A DNA stretch of 64,000 nt from Legionella moravica DSM 19234 (GCF_000423305.1 NZ_KE383999.1:115652-179651), one strand, 5' to 3'. Counted from the stretch's first letter, positions 30,985-40,305 are shown. Numbers and translations are program-made. Notes: generated by a model from the sequence alone, not told the origin.

Positions 30985-31584
30985 ATGAATTATAAACTGT
31001 TTACTCTTTTATTCTCGGTATTGCTGCTTAGCTCCTGTGTTAGCCATCCGCCCAGAGATGTAAATAATATATGCAATATATTTAAACAATATCCTAAGTG
31101 GTATTCTGATGCTAAAGATGTAGAAAAACGGTGGAAAGTTCCTGTTCCAGTCCAAATGGCCATTATTCATCAGGAGTCTAAATTTGACGCCAGTGCGAGG
31201 CCGCCCCGTACGAAACTCTTATGGATAATACCATGGAAAAGACCTTCAACAGCTTACGGCTATACCCAGGCATTACGGTCAACTTGGAAACAGTACAAGC
31301 AAGACAACGGGTGGTTTTGGTCCTCTCGCGATGATTTTGCTGATGGAGTTGATTTTATCGGCTGGTATGCCAATCAAGCCGCTGTCAAAGCAGGAATACC
31401 AAGAACAGACGCTTATTCGCTTTATTTGGCTTATCATGAGGGAGTTGGCGGATATCAGAGAAAAACTTATCTGCAGAAGCCCTGGCTTATATCAGTGGCG
31501 CGTAAAGTGAAAGTAAAATCACAAACTTATGCCATGCAACTTAACTCATGTCAGGGGACAATGAAATCCCATTCATGGATCTGA
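30985..31584 (+). CDS. SLT-domain lipoprotein (putative lytic transglycosylase)
   Basis: A 199-residue lipoprotein. The signal ends in a lipobox LLLLSSC (Cys about residue 18). The SLT-like fold is marked by MAIIHQESKFDASARPP with the probable catalytic Glu, STAYGYTQAL, and LAYHEGVGGY. It likely cleaves peptidoglycan at the outer-membrane face. Short for a full Slt enzyme; this compact family is common in gammaproteobacteria. Confidence 0.87.
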   Translation: MNYKLFTLLFSVLLLSSCVSHPPRDVNNICNIFKQYPKWYSDAKDVEKRWKVPVPVQMAIIHQESKFDASARPPRTKLLWIIPWKRPSTAYGYTQALRSTWKQYKQDNGWFWSSRDDFADGVDFIGWYANQAAVKAGIPRTDAYSLYLAYHEGVGGYQRKTYLQKPWLISVARKVKVKSQTYAMQLNSCQGTMKSHSWI

Positions 31585-31702
31585 TTAAGTGATTGGTGTC
31601 TGGCGCGAGATCGATCACTAAAAATTTTATAATATTTCACTGGATTGGTATTATACTATAATTCCAGTCTTTAAATTTAGACCAATTATTAAGGAGTTTT
31701 TG

Positions 31703-32365
31703 ATGCGGTTAATGCTTTTAGGTGGTCCGGGTGCAGGAAAAGGAACCCAGGCTTCGCGTTTAATTGAACGTTATAAAATTCCTCAAATTTCAACAGGAGA
31801 TATGTTACGAGCAGCAATAGCTCAGCGTACACCCTTGGGTTTAAGCGCTCAAAAGATTATGGAAGCAGGTGGTCTTGTATCCGATGATATTATAATTGGT
31901 TTGGTTGAGGATCGCTTAAAACAACCAGATTGCGCAAACGGTTTTTTATTTGACGGTTTTCCCAGAACCATTGTTCAGGCAGATGCTTTAAAGAACGCCG
32001 GAATTTCTTTGGATCATGTGATTGAAATTGCAGTAGATGATAACGAGATTATAGAACGGATCAGTGGACGTCGAATTCATCAACAGTCTGGACGGGTTTA
32101 TCACGTTATCAATCATCCACCCAAAAATCCTGGAGTTGACGATCTGACGGGCGAACCCTTGATTCAACGTGATGATGACAAGGAAGAAACCGTGCGTAAA
32201 CGATTAGAGGTCTATCATTCTCAAACTGCACCGTTAATTACTTATTATAAAAATTGGGCTAATGAAGGCTCTAGTGAGGCACCTCAATTTCACACAGTTG
32301 TTGGTACAGGAACTGTAGATCAAATTTTTGATGAAATTGTGACGTTACTTGAAGTTAAGGAATAA
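31703..32365 (+). CDS. adk: Adenylate kinase
   Basis: Interconverts ATP + AMP and 2 ADP. The 220-residue long-form enzyme begins [16 protein letters not shown], has [10 protein letters not shown] and the [17 protein letters not shown] with no zinc cysteines. The frame opens at a TTG at 31700, but AAGGAG at 31691-31696 fits the ATG at 31703. The thioredoxin-like gene follows after 2 nt. Confidence 0.97.
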   Translation: MRLMLLGGPGAGKGTQASRLIERYKIPQISTGDMLRAAIAQRTPLGLSAQKIMEAGGLVSDDIIIGLVEDRLKQPDCANGFLFDGFPRTIVQADALKNAGISLDHVIEIAVDDNEIIERISGRRIHQQSGRVYHVINHPPKNPGVDDLTGEPLIQRDDDKEETVRKRLEVYHSQTAPLITYYKNWANEGSSEAPQFHTVVGTGTVDQIFDEIVTLLEVKE

Positions 32366-32367
32366 AT

Positions 32368-32730
32368 ATGCCAAGCCAAACTTTAGTTAGCGCTGATTTT
32401 GAATCATTAATTAACGAAAATGAATTGGTTTTTATTGATTTTTGGGCTGAGTGGTGTGCTCCGTGCAAACAGTTTTCAATGGCCTATGAAAAAGTCTCTG
32501 ATCAATTTCCAGGTGTTGTATTTGCCAAGGTCAATATTGAAGAGCAACAAGATCTGGCTGAATTTTTTGAGATTCGCTCCATTCCCCATCTTATGGTATT
32601 CAAAGACAGCATAGTGATCTACTCGGGTGCAGGAAGTATGCCCGAGTCGACGCTAAAGGAATTGGCTCAACAAGCTCTGGATGCTGATGTTACTGAAATA
32701 CGGGCTCAACTTGAGCAGGATAAGCAGTAA
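32368..32730 (+). CDS. Thioredoxin-like protein
   Basis: A 120-residue thioredoxin with the active site WAEWCAPCKQ and the cis-Pro in IRSIPHLMVF. WCAPC in place of WCGPC is a common variant. It starts 2 nt after adk, so it is in the same transcript. Its last 41 nt overlap the 3' end of glpD on the other strand. Confidence 0.9.
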   Translation: MPSQTLVSADFESLINENELVFIDFWAEWCAPCKQFSMAYEKVSDQFPGVVFAKVNIEEQQDLAEFFEIRSIPHLMVFKDSIVIYSGAGSMPESTLKELAQQALDADVTEIRAQLEQDKQ

Positions 32731-34207
32731 GATTCGCTATATATTCTTTTAGTTCATTTTTACTGGCGACGTCCATTGACAGATCAAGTTTGGTTCGTCG
32801 CTCTAGTACATCATCGGCGCTTTTTGCCCACTCCTCTAAAATCAGGTAATCCACCTCAACTTGATAGAGACTGTTTCCAAATTTTCTTCCCATTGCTTCA
32901 ATATTAGTACATTGAGAAAGGAACAGTTCAGTATGACTGCCATAATTATAGAGATAGCGGTTGAGTAATTCAGGATCCAGCCAATGATATTTTTCTCTGG
33001 CATAGATCACATATTCGTCAAAACTCATTGTACCTAATGTAGCACCAGGCAGTGGAGTGGTTTTGGTTCGAGACGGATGCATTTTGGGAAATATTGAAGA
33101 CAGCTGATCTACAATGTCTTCCGCTAATTGTCTGTATGTTGTAATTTTACCACCAAGAATGGTCATAATCGGAGCTGGTACTGTATTGAATTCATAACTG
33201 TAGTCACGGCTTAACGACTTAAGATCTTTCCCTTCATTGGCAATAAGAGGTCTTATTCCACTCCATGAATAAATAATATCCTCTTTGTGAATTTTAATTT
33301 TAAAATATGAATTAACCAGAGTTGATAAATAGATGATCTCTTCTTCGCTAATTTCAATATGATCCAGAGCACCGGTGTATTCCACATCGGTAGTACCAAT
33401 CATACTAAAGCCATGAAAGGGTATGACAAATACGACCCGTTTATCATCATGCTGTAAAAAATACGCATGCTTTCCCTCGTAAATTTGAGGCACTACAATA
33501 TGACTTCCTTTTACAAGGGTCATCTCGTTTTTAATAGTAGATTGTGTTAGCTGGGCTATGGATTTAACCCAGGGTCCAGAGGCATTGATAATGCATTTCG
33601 CATAGGTTTTATAAATAGGACCGTTACTTGGTTGAATGGTTAATTGCCATAGTTTATTAACTACTTCCGCTTGAATCACTTTAGAATGAGGGCGTATGCT
33701 TGCCCCATGATTTTTTGCTTGAATGGCATTAATAATCGTCAACCGTGCATCGTCTGTTGACGCGTCGTAAAATAAAAACCCTCGATTTAATTGGTCAATC
33801 AATGGATTAAAATAGGTGTTTTTTGGAGATCTGTGTATGGTTTTGCTGTTTGGTAAATGATTTTTTCGGCTTAAATGATCGTAAAAAAACAATCCCAGTC
33901 TTAATAGCCAGGAGGGACGCATGTGCTTTTGGTAGGGCAGGATAAATGATTGGGGATGGACCAGGTGTGGAGCCAGATTTAATAACGTTTGACGTTCATT
34001 CAGTGCTTTTTTAACCATTCCAAATTCATAATGTTCTAAATAACGTAAACCACCATGAATTAATTTGGTGCTGCTTGACGAGGTTTTAGAGGCTAAATCA
34101 TCCTGTTCAAAAAGTACAACGGAGAGTCCCCTCAGTGCTGCATCTGCGGCACAGCCGCAACCATTGATACCTCCTCCAATAATTGCAACATCAAAAACCT
34201 GTCCCAT
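32690..34207 (-). CDS. glpD: Aerobic glycerol-3-phosphate dehydrogenase GlpD
   Basis: FAD-dependent membrane-associated enzyme that oxidises glycerol-3-phosphate to DHAP. The 505-residue protein starts MGQVFDVAIIGGGINGCGCAADA (FAD-binding GxGxxG), followed by SSSSTKLIHGGLRYLE and the VIPFHGFSMIGTTDVEY segment. The frame is open for 36 further codons upstream, but the ATG at 34207 with GGCGGAGAC before it gives the normal N-terminus. Its 3' end is convergent with and overlaps the thioredoxin gene by 41 nt. Confidence 0.96.
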   Translation of the reverse strand: MGQVFDVAIIGGGINGCGCAADAALRGLSVVLFEQDDLASKTSSSSTKLIHGGLRYLEHYEFGMVKKALNERQTLLNLAPHLVHPQSFILPYQKHMRPSWLLRLGLFFYDHLSRKNHLPNSKTIHRSPKNTYFNPLIDQLNRGFLFYDASTDDARLTIINAIQAKNHGASIRPHSKVIQAEVVNKLWQLTIQPSNGPIYKTYAKCIINASGPWVKSIAQLTQSTIKNEMTLVKGSHIVVPQIYEGKHAYFLQHDDKRVVFVIPFHGFSMIGTTDVEYTGALDHIEISEEEIIYLSTLVNSYFKIKIHKEDIIYSWSGIRPLIANEGKDLKSLSRDYSYEFNTVPAPIMTILGGKITTYRQLAEDIVDQLSSIFPKMHPSRTKTTPLPGATLGTMSFDEYVIYAREKYHWLDPELLNRYLYNYGSHTELFLSQCTNIEAMGRKFGNSLYQVEVDYLILEEWAKSADDVLERRTKLDLSMDVASKNELKEYIANLTAYPAQVEPVFQ

Positions 34208-34340
34208 GTTTTTGTCTCCGCCAGAAGAAAAAGTATAATTTAATAGTAAAGTATCTTTTGGTGAAAAGATATTTGAATTCGCTATTTCAAATGATTTAAA
34301 TTCTTCATAAAGCAATTTATTTTGCCGAGATAGCTTATCT

Positions 34341-34382
34341 AGGTATGTTGAAAATAATTAGATAACATGTCAACAGTACCTA
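34341..34382. repeat. Short inverted repeat, remnant of the TGTTGACA family
   Basis: AGGTATGTTGA at the left and TGTCAACAGTACCTAA at the right form an imperfect inverted repeat of about 41 bp. The TAG stop of the next minus-strand gene (34380-34382) falls inside its right end. Confidence 0.55.
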
Positions 34383-35105
34383 AAAATTAAAGAGAAGACT
34401 CATGTACAAACAATTTCCATTAAAGTGTTCTCTTAATGGTCTTTTGATGTATTGATTAAGATATCCAAGTTCAATAGTACTCACTTGAGTTGTTTTGTAA
34501 CCGAGGCCAATAAAAGCTCGATTTTGATCTAAACCAACATTTCTTTGGATGTTAAAATGATTGAGGTGATAAAAAAGCTCATCCATTGCAATAAGACTTA
34601 GTTGTTCATGATTAGGGATTGCATAGGCTAATCTAAATAATTGTCTGTATCTCCAGGCGGTATGATTCCTGTCTTGTATAAAACGTTCTTCAAGTCGGGA
34701 TCTAAGCGTACCTGTAACCTGGCTGAACCTCTTGCTCCAAAGTAATTGCTGCCAGATTCTGTTTTCCTCAATCGGCCTTATGCTGAATGGTTGTGCTGTA
34801 CGAATCCATGCATATCCAAGCCAGAAACTTGTGGTCGGAAGCACCTGGTATCCTATTCCCGGGCGTAATAAGAGTTGTGACAGTTTGGAAGAATCGTCTC
34901 CAAATCTGGCTTGATATTCGAGCCAATATTTAAATTTGGAGTGTTTTTTCGATATCGAACCAATGGCCGTAGTGTTAGTCCAAATTTGGAAATCGTTCTC
35001 AGCGGCACAACTGACAGTATGAATAATGAAAATCATACAGCAGATGACGATTTTCCATATTGAATTATTTTTTGCCTGGTAATCGTTTTCTATGTTTTGG
35101 CTCAT
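34380..35105 (-). CDS. DUF2490 family protein, exported
   Basis: A 241-residue protein with an N-terminal hydrophobic signal (about residues 17-34, ending SCAAENDFQIW) and the DUF2490 pattern: FQIWTNTTAIGSI, YWLEYQARFGDD, LRPGIGYQ and RLEERF, ending in an aromatic residue. This suggests a small outer-membrane beta barrel. The ATG at 35105 follows AAGGATTATA; the frame also has an ATG at 35144 with no ribosome-binding site. Function unknown. The stop codon lies in a repeat remnant. Confidence 0.82.
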   Translation of the reverse strand: MSQNIENDYQAKNNSIWKIVICCMIFIIHTVSCAAENDFQIWTNTTAIGSISKKHSKFKYWLEYQARFGDDSSKLSQLLLRPGIGYQVLPTTSFWLGYAWIRTAQPFSIRPIEENRIWQQLLWSKRFSQVTGTLRSRLEERFIQDRNHTAWRYRQLFRLAYAIPNHEQLSLIAMDELFYHLNHFNIQRNVGLDQNRAFIGLGYKTTQVSTIELGYLNQYIKRPLREHFNGNCLYMSLLFNF

Positions 35106-35127
35106 TATAATCCTTATGTTGCTAAAC

Positions 35128-35280
35128 AAGGGGGTTGTTGACATGTGCTCCCTTAGCCTATGTTCCGCGCTTTATACGTGGAAACTAGTAACGATCGCAA
35201 TCATAGTAAGTGATCCGTATAGACTCTGCGCATAAAGCGCAGGAAGTAGGGTCTATAGATGAAAGGTCAACAGCCACTAA
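35128..35280. repeat. MITE-like element, family C copy, 3' side of the RhoGAP gene
   Basis: About 153 bp. Ends: GTTGTTGACATGTGCTCCC at the left and GGTCAACAGCCACTAA at the right. Internal parts: TTCCGCGCTTTATACGTGGAA and CTGCGCATAAAGCGCAG hairpins. It matches the element at 36628-36785 in the same orientation and that at 11830-11979 inverted. Confidence 0.75.
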
Positions 35281-35290
35281 GGCAACCATA

Positions 35291-36517
35291 TTAATTCAAA
35301 CTGTGGTGCTTATCTTCCGGATCCTCTTGAACCACCGCAAATTCGTCTACGTCATCAGCCTCCAGGGGGGCAGGGGGCTTGGTATATTCTCGAAATACAC
35401 TAAATCGGTGAGAAGTTGATGCTGTTGAGCTGCTGGTATGATCGAACTGCTCCCCATCGTTGTCTTCAGGTATTGGTAATAATTGAGCAAGATTATCGAC
35501 AGATAATGATAATTTATGAGATATATCGATTAGCCCGGCATGTGCATCGTTCATTTCTTCTATCTGATCTCTAAATGTAATAATTTCAAGGTTCAGCTCG
35601 TCAATATCCGAGTTTAATTTTTTTAGCTGTTTTTTTAGATGTCTTTTCTCACAATAGTCGTGCGGTTCATCATGAATTTTTGTTGATAACTCCGCTTTTT
35701 GATGTTCCATTTCTGAAATGTGTACCATGAGTTCTCTCATTGGATCTACGGTTTGTTTTTTATTTGCCGCTTTCATTTCGATTAGTTTATCCATAATGAT
35801 GTGACGTGTTTCAATTAAGTGATTCAATTTATCCGCATGGCGTACTGAAAAAGGCTTGCCAGTGAGGTGGCTGCTAATATAACGCTCCAGTATTGGTACT
35901 AATTTTCCCATTGTAAATTCAGTCAGAGTTAACAAATTATCTGTAGCAAGTAATTCCAATTCATTCGTTAAATGTGGCGCTAAAATGATTGCCAGATTTT
36001 TTGCTGACATCTTATTTGTTGTTTCAAATGAAGAGGCCATATGCATTAAATAACAGTAATGGTACAACATTTCGCCTGTTCGTTGGTGTTCCAGAGATTT
36101 TGATAAAAGAAGTTTGTCGATAAATTCATCCAGGAGGCATATGGCCTCTGATATGATGTCTCCATTAAAATCTCCGGAGCCAATTAAACGGTGGAGCTTT
36201 TTTGTAAATACGGACAACATCTCATCGCTTGTGTCCAGTAATAGAGTATCCTTCAATACAAGGTTAAACATACCTAATGTATTGTGTACGTTATCGCTGT
36301 TGAACTGCTCGTTAGCGAAAAGATATTGTTCCAATATGTTCCAATTAAAGCCCAGTTCAATCAGTTGCTTTAATAATTCTTCAGTTTCTGACTTTGAGCC
36401 AGTAATTCTAAAGATTCCCTGGTTATTTAATAATTCAGGGTACCGTTGCATTAAAAGTGCTACGCAACGAAATGTATTTACGATTTCATGTGTACTGTAT
36501 CTTGATTTTCCAACCAT
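35291..36517 (-). CDS. Eukaryotic-like RhoGAP-domain protein
   Basis: A 408-residue protein whose residues about 8-200 read as a RhoGAP domain. LLNNQGIFRITGSKSE carries the catalytic arginine finger (Arg37); NLVLKDTLLLD carries the conserved Lys (Lys89); NKMSAKNLAIILAPHLT is the helical core motif, with His182 where Asn of the PNL motif usually stands. Residues about 250-330 are a charged coiled coil, and the tail (about 350-408) is Ser/Thr- then acid-rich, ending EDPEDKHHSLN. No signal peptide. RBS AGGGAGAAAA precedes the ATG. RhoGAPs are rare in bacteria, so a host-directed Dot/Icm effector acting on Rho/Rac/Cdc42 is a fair inference. Related repeats flank it on both sides. Confidence 0.85.
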   Translation of the reverse strand: MVGKSRYSTHEIVNTFRCVALLMQRYPELLNNQGIFRITGSKSETEELLKQLIELGFNWNILEQYLFANEQFNSDNVHNTLGMFNLVLKDTLLLDTSDEMLSVFTKKLHRLIGSGDFNGDIISEAICLLDEFIDKLLLSKSLEHQRTGEMLYHYCYLMHMASSFETTNKMSAKNLAIILAPHLTNELELLATDNLLTLTEFTMGKLVPILERYISSHLTGKPFSVRHADKLNHLIETRHIIMDKLIEMKAANKKQTVDPMRELMVHISEMEHQKAELSTKIHDEPHDYCEKRHLKKQLKKLNSDIDELNLEIITFRDQIEEMNDAHAGLIDISHKLSLSVDNLAQLLPIPEDNDGEQFDHTSSSTASTSHRFSVFREYTKPPAPLEADDVDEFAVVQEDPEDKHHSLN

Positions 36518-36627
36518 GGAATTTTCTCCCTTATAAAACTATAAAATACATGGATTAGATTCAAATTAGTAGAGTGATAAAGTGCCATAATCTGGATTTG
36601 CTGTTTTAAGCGAGTACCGAGTGTTTT

Positions 36628-36785
36628 TGACTCATGCTCCCACAGCCTATATTTCGCTCTTTATGCGCGGAATCTGGAAATGGTTACATTAAAAACGGGT
36701 TCATTTTAGCGAGAACCCTATAGATTCGATGCATAAAGTGCGTTAAGCCGGGAGATGTAGATGAAATGCCCAAAGACCTTAGTGG
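36628..36785. repeat. MITE-like element, family C copy, 5' side of the RhoGAP gene
   Basis: About 158 bp sharing GCTCCC-x-x-AGCCTAT, CGCTCTTTATGCGCGGAA and CTATAGATTC with the copy at 35128-35280, in the same orientation. The termini are decayed (GTTTTTGACTCAT and GCCCAAAGACCTTA). It lies upstream of the RhoGAP start by 110 bp. The rest of this gap to 36872 holds an AT palindrome CACTTAATTAAGTG (36790-36803) and a CCCCTC...GAGGGG hairpin (36807-36833). Confidence 0.65.
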
Positions 36786-36872
36786 ATTCACTTAATTAAG
36801 TGAAGTCCCCTCAGTTCACCTGGGAAAGAGGGGTTTAGTTCATGGTTATGGGCAGGTTCCGTCATTTAACGG

Positions 36873-38468
36873 CTATCGAGCCATTCTTCTAATGACTAAC
36901 CCTGATGTATAGAGAACAATCCCCGTTAATATCAGGCTTAGTGTTCGGTAAATATTGGGCGTTGAGGCTGCATCATAAATCAGGGCTTTGCCGGCAGCAA
37001 AACTTAATACAATTAAAACGGATTTCGCCATAATAAGATCATTTTTAATGTATGAGAAGGAAAGGACTATGAGTGCATAAATAAGCCATGAGCCAGAAAC
37101 AGCAAGAGAGCCATAGTTAATGGTCATTTGATAAAGGGCCATGATACACAAAATGTGAGCTGCTGCCAGAATGGAATAGATGTAGTTCTTGTTTTTAATT
37201 AAGGCATTATAATGTTTTATGATTACAAACCAGAGACTCAAAAACGAGATCCATGAAACGACTGCCCAGGGTAAATTAAATTGCAAGAGCAGATGGCTCA
37301 GCATATTGAGATACTCAATTCCCAAAATTGAAGATAAGGCAATAATAGGAAGAATTTTAATATTACTTATGCTTTTTAAACATATCTTCTCATGGAGCTG
37401 GCTATATCCGATAACAATGATCACAAATAACCAGGGCTTGATTTCGGTGGGTAACAGTTCCAGATATATGGAATGGAAGAAAACCAGGGTAACAAAGGTT
37501 AAAACGAGACCGCTACTGGACAATATACTATCGGGTGATTTTCTTTTAGCAGAGAGATTCAAGCCAACCAAAAAAGCGGCTGCAGCAATTGAAACCAAAG
37601 ATGCGAGGGCTGGGTTCATTCTGCTGATGTAATAATATTCCATAGCATAAAATACCAGAAGCACCGGGAATAAACTCCAGGATTCCTTTACAGTGAGTGC
37701 ATTATGGGTAAGACGTGTATAAAAATAAGTTGCCATGGAAAAAATAAGAAAATTTAGGGCCAGTGCACTTGCTATGATTGCATTCATATGCAAATTCAAT
37801 CCTATAATTGCAGTAATCGAGATAGCCAAATAGGATGAGATTACAGTTAAAGTACGAGATTGCACCCATATTGAAAGAGTCGCAAAAGTTAAAGAACAAA
37901 TGATGAAATAATACAGAGAGAACAATGCATTAGTATCAACGTTAGTGACAAATGGGGCACTATAAGCTCCGATTGCAGCGATAATAGCATAAATGTCATG
38001 TTTAAATTGAATATAAAACCAAAGCGAGATGGCAGTAATAATACAGGTTATGGCAATAACAGTTTGAAAGGATATAAGAAAATAAAATTGAAATGCAGCA
38101 AAACAAGTCAGATATAAAATGGTTGACCCGGCTGCTGGTAGAAAACTGGCATATAATTTATCAGTATTAGAAATTAAAATTCCGGCAGCAAACAGAGCCA
38201 ATCCTAGTAATGAAGCAAGACCCAATTGTTTTTCATGGGTAAGCCAACCCGAGTCAATGGATAACTTAAAGATAAATCCAGCGGCCAGAATAAAACAAAT
38301 CGAAGAGACTACGCCTAGCAAGTTTCCGGATATTGGTTTGGGAGTAACCTTAACCTCTTCTTGAAAGGTTATTTCTGCAGGTGGCTTATTAATTTCCAGT
38401 TTGCTTTCAAGAGTTGATATTCTTGATTGCAGCTCTTCTATCTTTTTTTCCAGCAATAGTGAAGACAT
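36873..38468 (-). CDS. DUF2339-family polytopic membrane protein
   Basis: A 531-residue inner-membrane protein. Residues 1-25 form a coiled coil (EKKIEELQSRISTLESKLE), as is typical of DUF2339, followed by a Pro-rich linker and about 16 TM segments. Motifs such as GLASLLGLALFAAGILI and YSAPFVTNVDTNALF fit the family. Function is not known. It sits between the RhoGAP gene and glpK, which is transcribed the other way. Confidence 0.8.
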   Translation of the reverse strand: MSSLLLEKKIEELQSRISTLESKLEINKPPAEITFQEEVKVTPKPISGNLLGVVSSICFILAAGFIFKLSIDSGWLTHEKQLGLASLLGLALFAAGILISNTDKLYASFLPAAGSTILYLTCFAAFQFYFLISFQTVIAITCIITAISLWFYIQFKHDIYAIIAAIGAYSAPFVTNVDTNALFSLYYFIICSLTFATLSIWVQSRTLTVISSYLAISITAIIGLNLHMNAIIASALALNFLIFSMATYFYTRLTHNALTVKESWSLFPVLLVFYAMEYYYISRMNPALASLVSIAAAAFLVGLNLSAKRKSPDSILSSSGLVLTFVTLVFFHSIYLELLPTEIKPWLFVIIVIGYSQLHEKICLKSISNIKILPIIALSSILGIEYLNMLSHLLLQFNLPWAVVSWISFLSLWFVIIKHYNALIKNKNYIYSILAAAHILCIMALYQMTINYGSLAVSGSWLIYALIVLSFSYIKNDLIMAKSVLIVLSFAAGKALIYDAASTPNIYRTLSLILTGIVLYTSGLVIRRMAR

Positions 38469-38769
38469 GAATGTACCTGATTGTCATTATTTTATTGATT
38501 TTAGAACACTATCAAGGGTTAGTGGAAGATATTGAACCAATGATTTTAAAAATAAAGATTAAAGTGACCTTTACTCCAAATGGTTCCACACTCTTGGCTG
38601 TGTAAAGAATTGACCTGCAGATGCATGCTAAAAACTCTCTATGAACGATTTCGCGCTTTACTTTGTAGTGCTATTCCTTCTGGGTGCGATATAAATAAAT
38701 CGAAAGCCTGTTTTTGTCTTTTAAAAAAAAGTTTACACTGGTGTAAATGAAATTAAGAGACTGGTGATA
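38469..38769. other. Divergent intergenic region, DUF2339 gene / glpK
   Basis: This 301-bp AT-rich gap separates two divergent genes. I see no repeat or clear operator. The final stretch carries TAAGAGA just upstream of the glpK start. Confidence 0.4.
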
Positions 38770-40242
38770 ATGAATTATTTACTTGCCATAGATCAGGGAA
38801 CGAGCAGTACTCGAGCTATGCTATACACTCTACAAGGGGAATTGGTTACAAGCAGTCAGTATACGCTCACTCAATATTATCCATATCCCGGATGGGTTGA
38901 ACACGATCCAGAGGAGATTTGGCAAAAAACTTTATCGGCTGTCCGTGATGTAGTGAACCGTGTCGATGCTCATCAAATACTTTCTTGTGGTATTACCAAT
39001 CAAAGAGAGACTACAGTAATCTGGAACAAGAAAACGGGAGCCTGTTTGGCTCCAGCAATAGTTTGGCAAGACAGGCGCACTGAGGATTATTGCAATTCTT
39101 TTTCCAAGTTTGCTTTGATGATACAGGAAAAAACAGGATTGCTCCCAGATCCTTATTTTTCCGCAAGCAAATTACATTGGCTCTTGGCACATATTCCAGA
39201 GGCAAGGGAGTTGGCGTTAAACGGTGATTTGGCTTTTGGAACGATTGACAGTTTTTTAATATGGCGAATGAATGATGGCAACAAGCATTTAACCGATGTG
39301 ACCAATGCCTCAAGAACCATGTTATTTAATATCCGAAATGAACAATGGGACCCAGAACTATTGGAGCTTTTTGACATCCCGGAATCCGTATTACCTTCGG
39401 TATGTGCCAGTGACGGGTACTTTGGCGTTATCAATAGCAAGTGGTTGGGTTATGAAATTCCTATTAACGGAGTAGCAGGAGATCAGCAAGCCGCATTAAT
39501 CGGTCAAGGTTGTTTTGAGGATGGCATGGTTAAAGCTACTTTTGGTACAGGTGGTTTTTTATTGCTGAATACAGGCAAAAATCCCGTTCTATCACAGCAT
39601 AAATTACTCACTACTATTGCCTACAAAATTAAAGACACCATAGCTTATGGATTGGAAGGCAGTATTTATCATGCCGGTACGACGGTAAAATGGTTACGTG
39701 ATGAGATGAAACTGATTTCCAGTTCCAGTGAAACGGAAATCTTGGCTCAAAGTCTGGAGAGTAATGACGGTGTGTATTTCGTATCTTCCTTTACAGGTTT
39801 AGGTGCTCCTCATTGGGTATCAACAAAAGGCGCTGCAGTATTCGGGCTATCGCGTTCCACAAACAGAGCTCATTTTGCAAGAGCTGCATTGGAGGGGGTT
39901 TGTTACCAAACCCGTGAAGTTTTAAGTTGTATGCGAGAAGACAGTCGTTTGGATTTGACTTTATTACGCGTGGATGGAGGAATGGCGGTTAACCAATGGT
40001 TTTTGCAGTTTTTAGCGGATCAATGCCAACTCACTGTTCAAAAACCCAGAGATATTGAAACAACAGCAAGAGGTGCTGCTATTCTCGCTGCTGTTGGGTA
40101 TGGTGTATTTGATTCATTGTCTGCGGTGCATCAAGTATGGGATACTGAACAAGAGTTGAAACCGAAAAGAAATATTAACGAGGTAGAAAGGGATTTTGAC
40201 GGATGGAACAGGGCATTGATCCGTGTTAAGTCCGAAATTTAA
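38770..40242 (+). CDS. glpK: Glycerol kinase
   Basis: Phosphorylates glycerol to glycerol-3-phosphate. The 490-residue FGGY-family enzyme starts MNYLLAIDQGTSSTRAM, contains CGITNQRETTVIW, WQDRRTEDYC, GVAGDQQAALIGQGCF and the FGGY signature-like GAPHWVSTKGAAVFGLSR. A GTG at 38764 in the same frame is an alternative start with slightly better ribosome-binding-site spacing. Together with glpD (about 4.5 kb away) it makes a glycerol route to DHAP. Confidence 0.96.
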   Translation: MNYLLAIDQGTSSTRAMLYTLQGELVTSSQYTLTQYYPYPGWVEHDPEEIWQKTLSAVRDVVNRVDAHQILSCGITNQRETTVIWNKKTGACLAPAIVWQDRRTEDYCNSFSKFALMIQEKTGLLPDPYFSASKLHWLLAHIPEARELALNGDLAFGTIDSFLIWRMNDGNKHLTDVTNASRTMLFNIRNEQWDPELLELFDIPESVLPSVCASDGYFGVINSKWLGYEIPINGVAGDQQAALIGQGCFEDGMVKATFGTGGFLLLNTGKNPVLSQHKLLTTIAYKIKDTIAYGLEGSIYHAGTTVKWLRDEMKLISSSSETEILAQSLESNDGVYFVSSFTGLGAPHWVSTKGAAVFGLSRSTNRAHFARAALEGVCYQTREVLSCMREDSRLDLTLLRVDGGMAVNQWFLQFLADQCQLTVQKPRDIETTARGAAILAAVGYGVFDSLSAVHQVWDTEQELKPKRNINEVERDFDGWNRALIRVKSEI

Positions 40243-40305
40243 ATGAATTATTGTACATGGTATCAGACTGTGGTTGCCCTTCAAAAATTAATAAAAGGAA
40301 TTAAG

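Noticed and set aside
36787..36835. CCCCTC...GAGGGG hairpin as terminator of the DUF2339 gene
   Set aside because: On the minus strand it is not followed by a T-run, and the loop is long. Kept only as an intergenic note.
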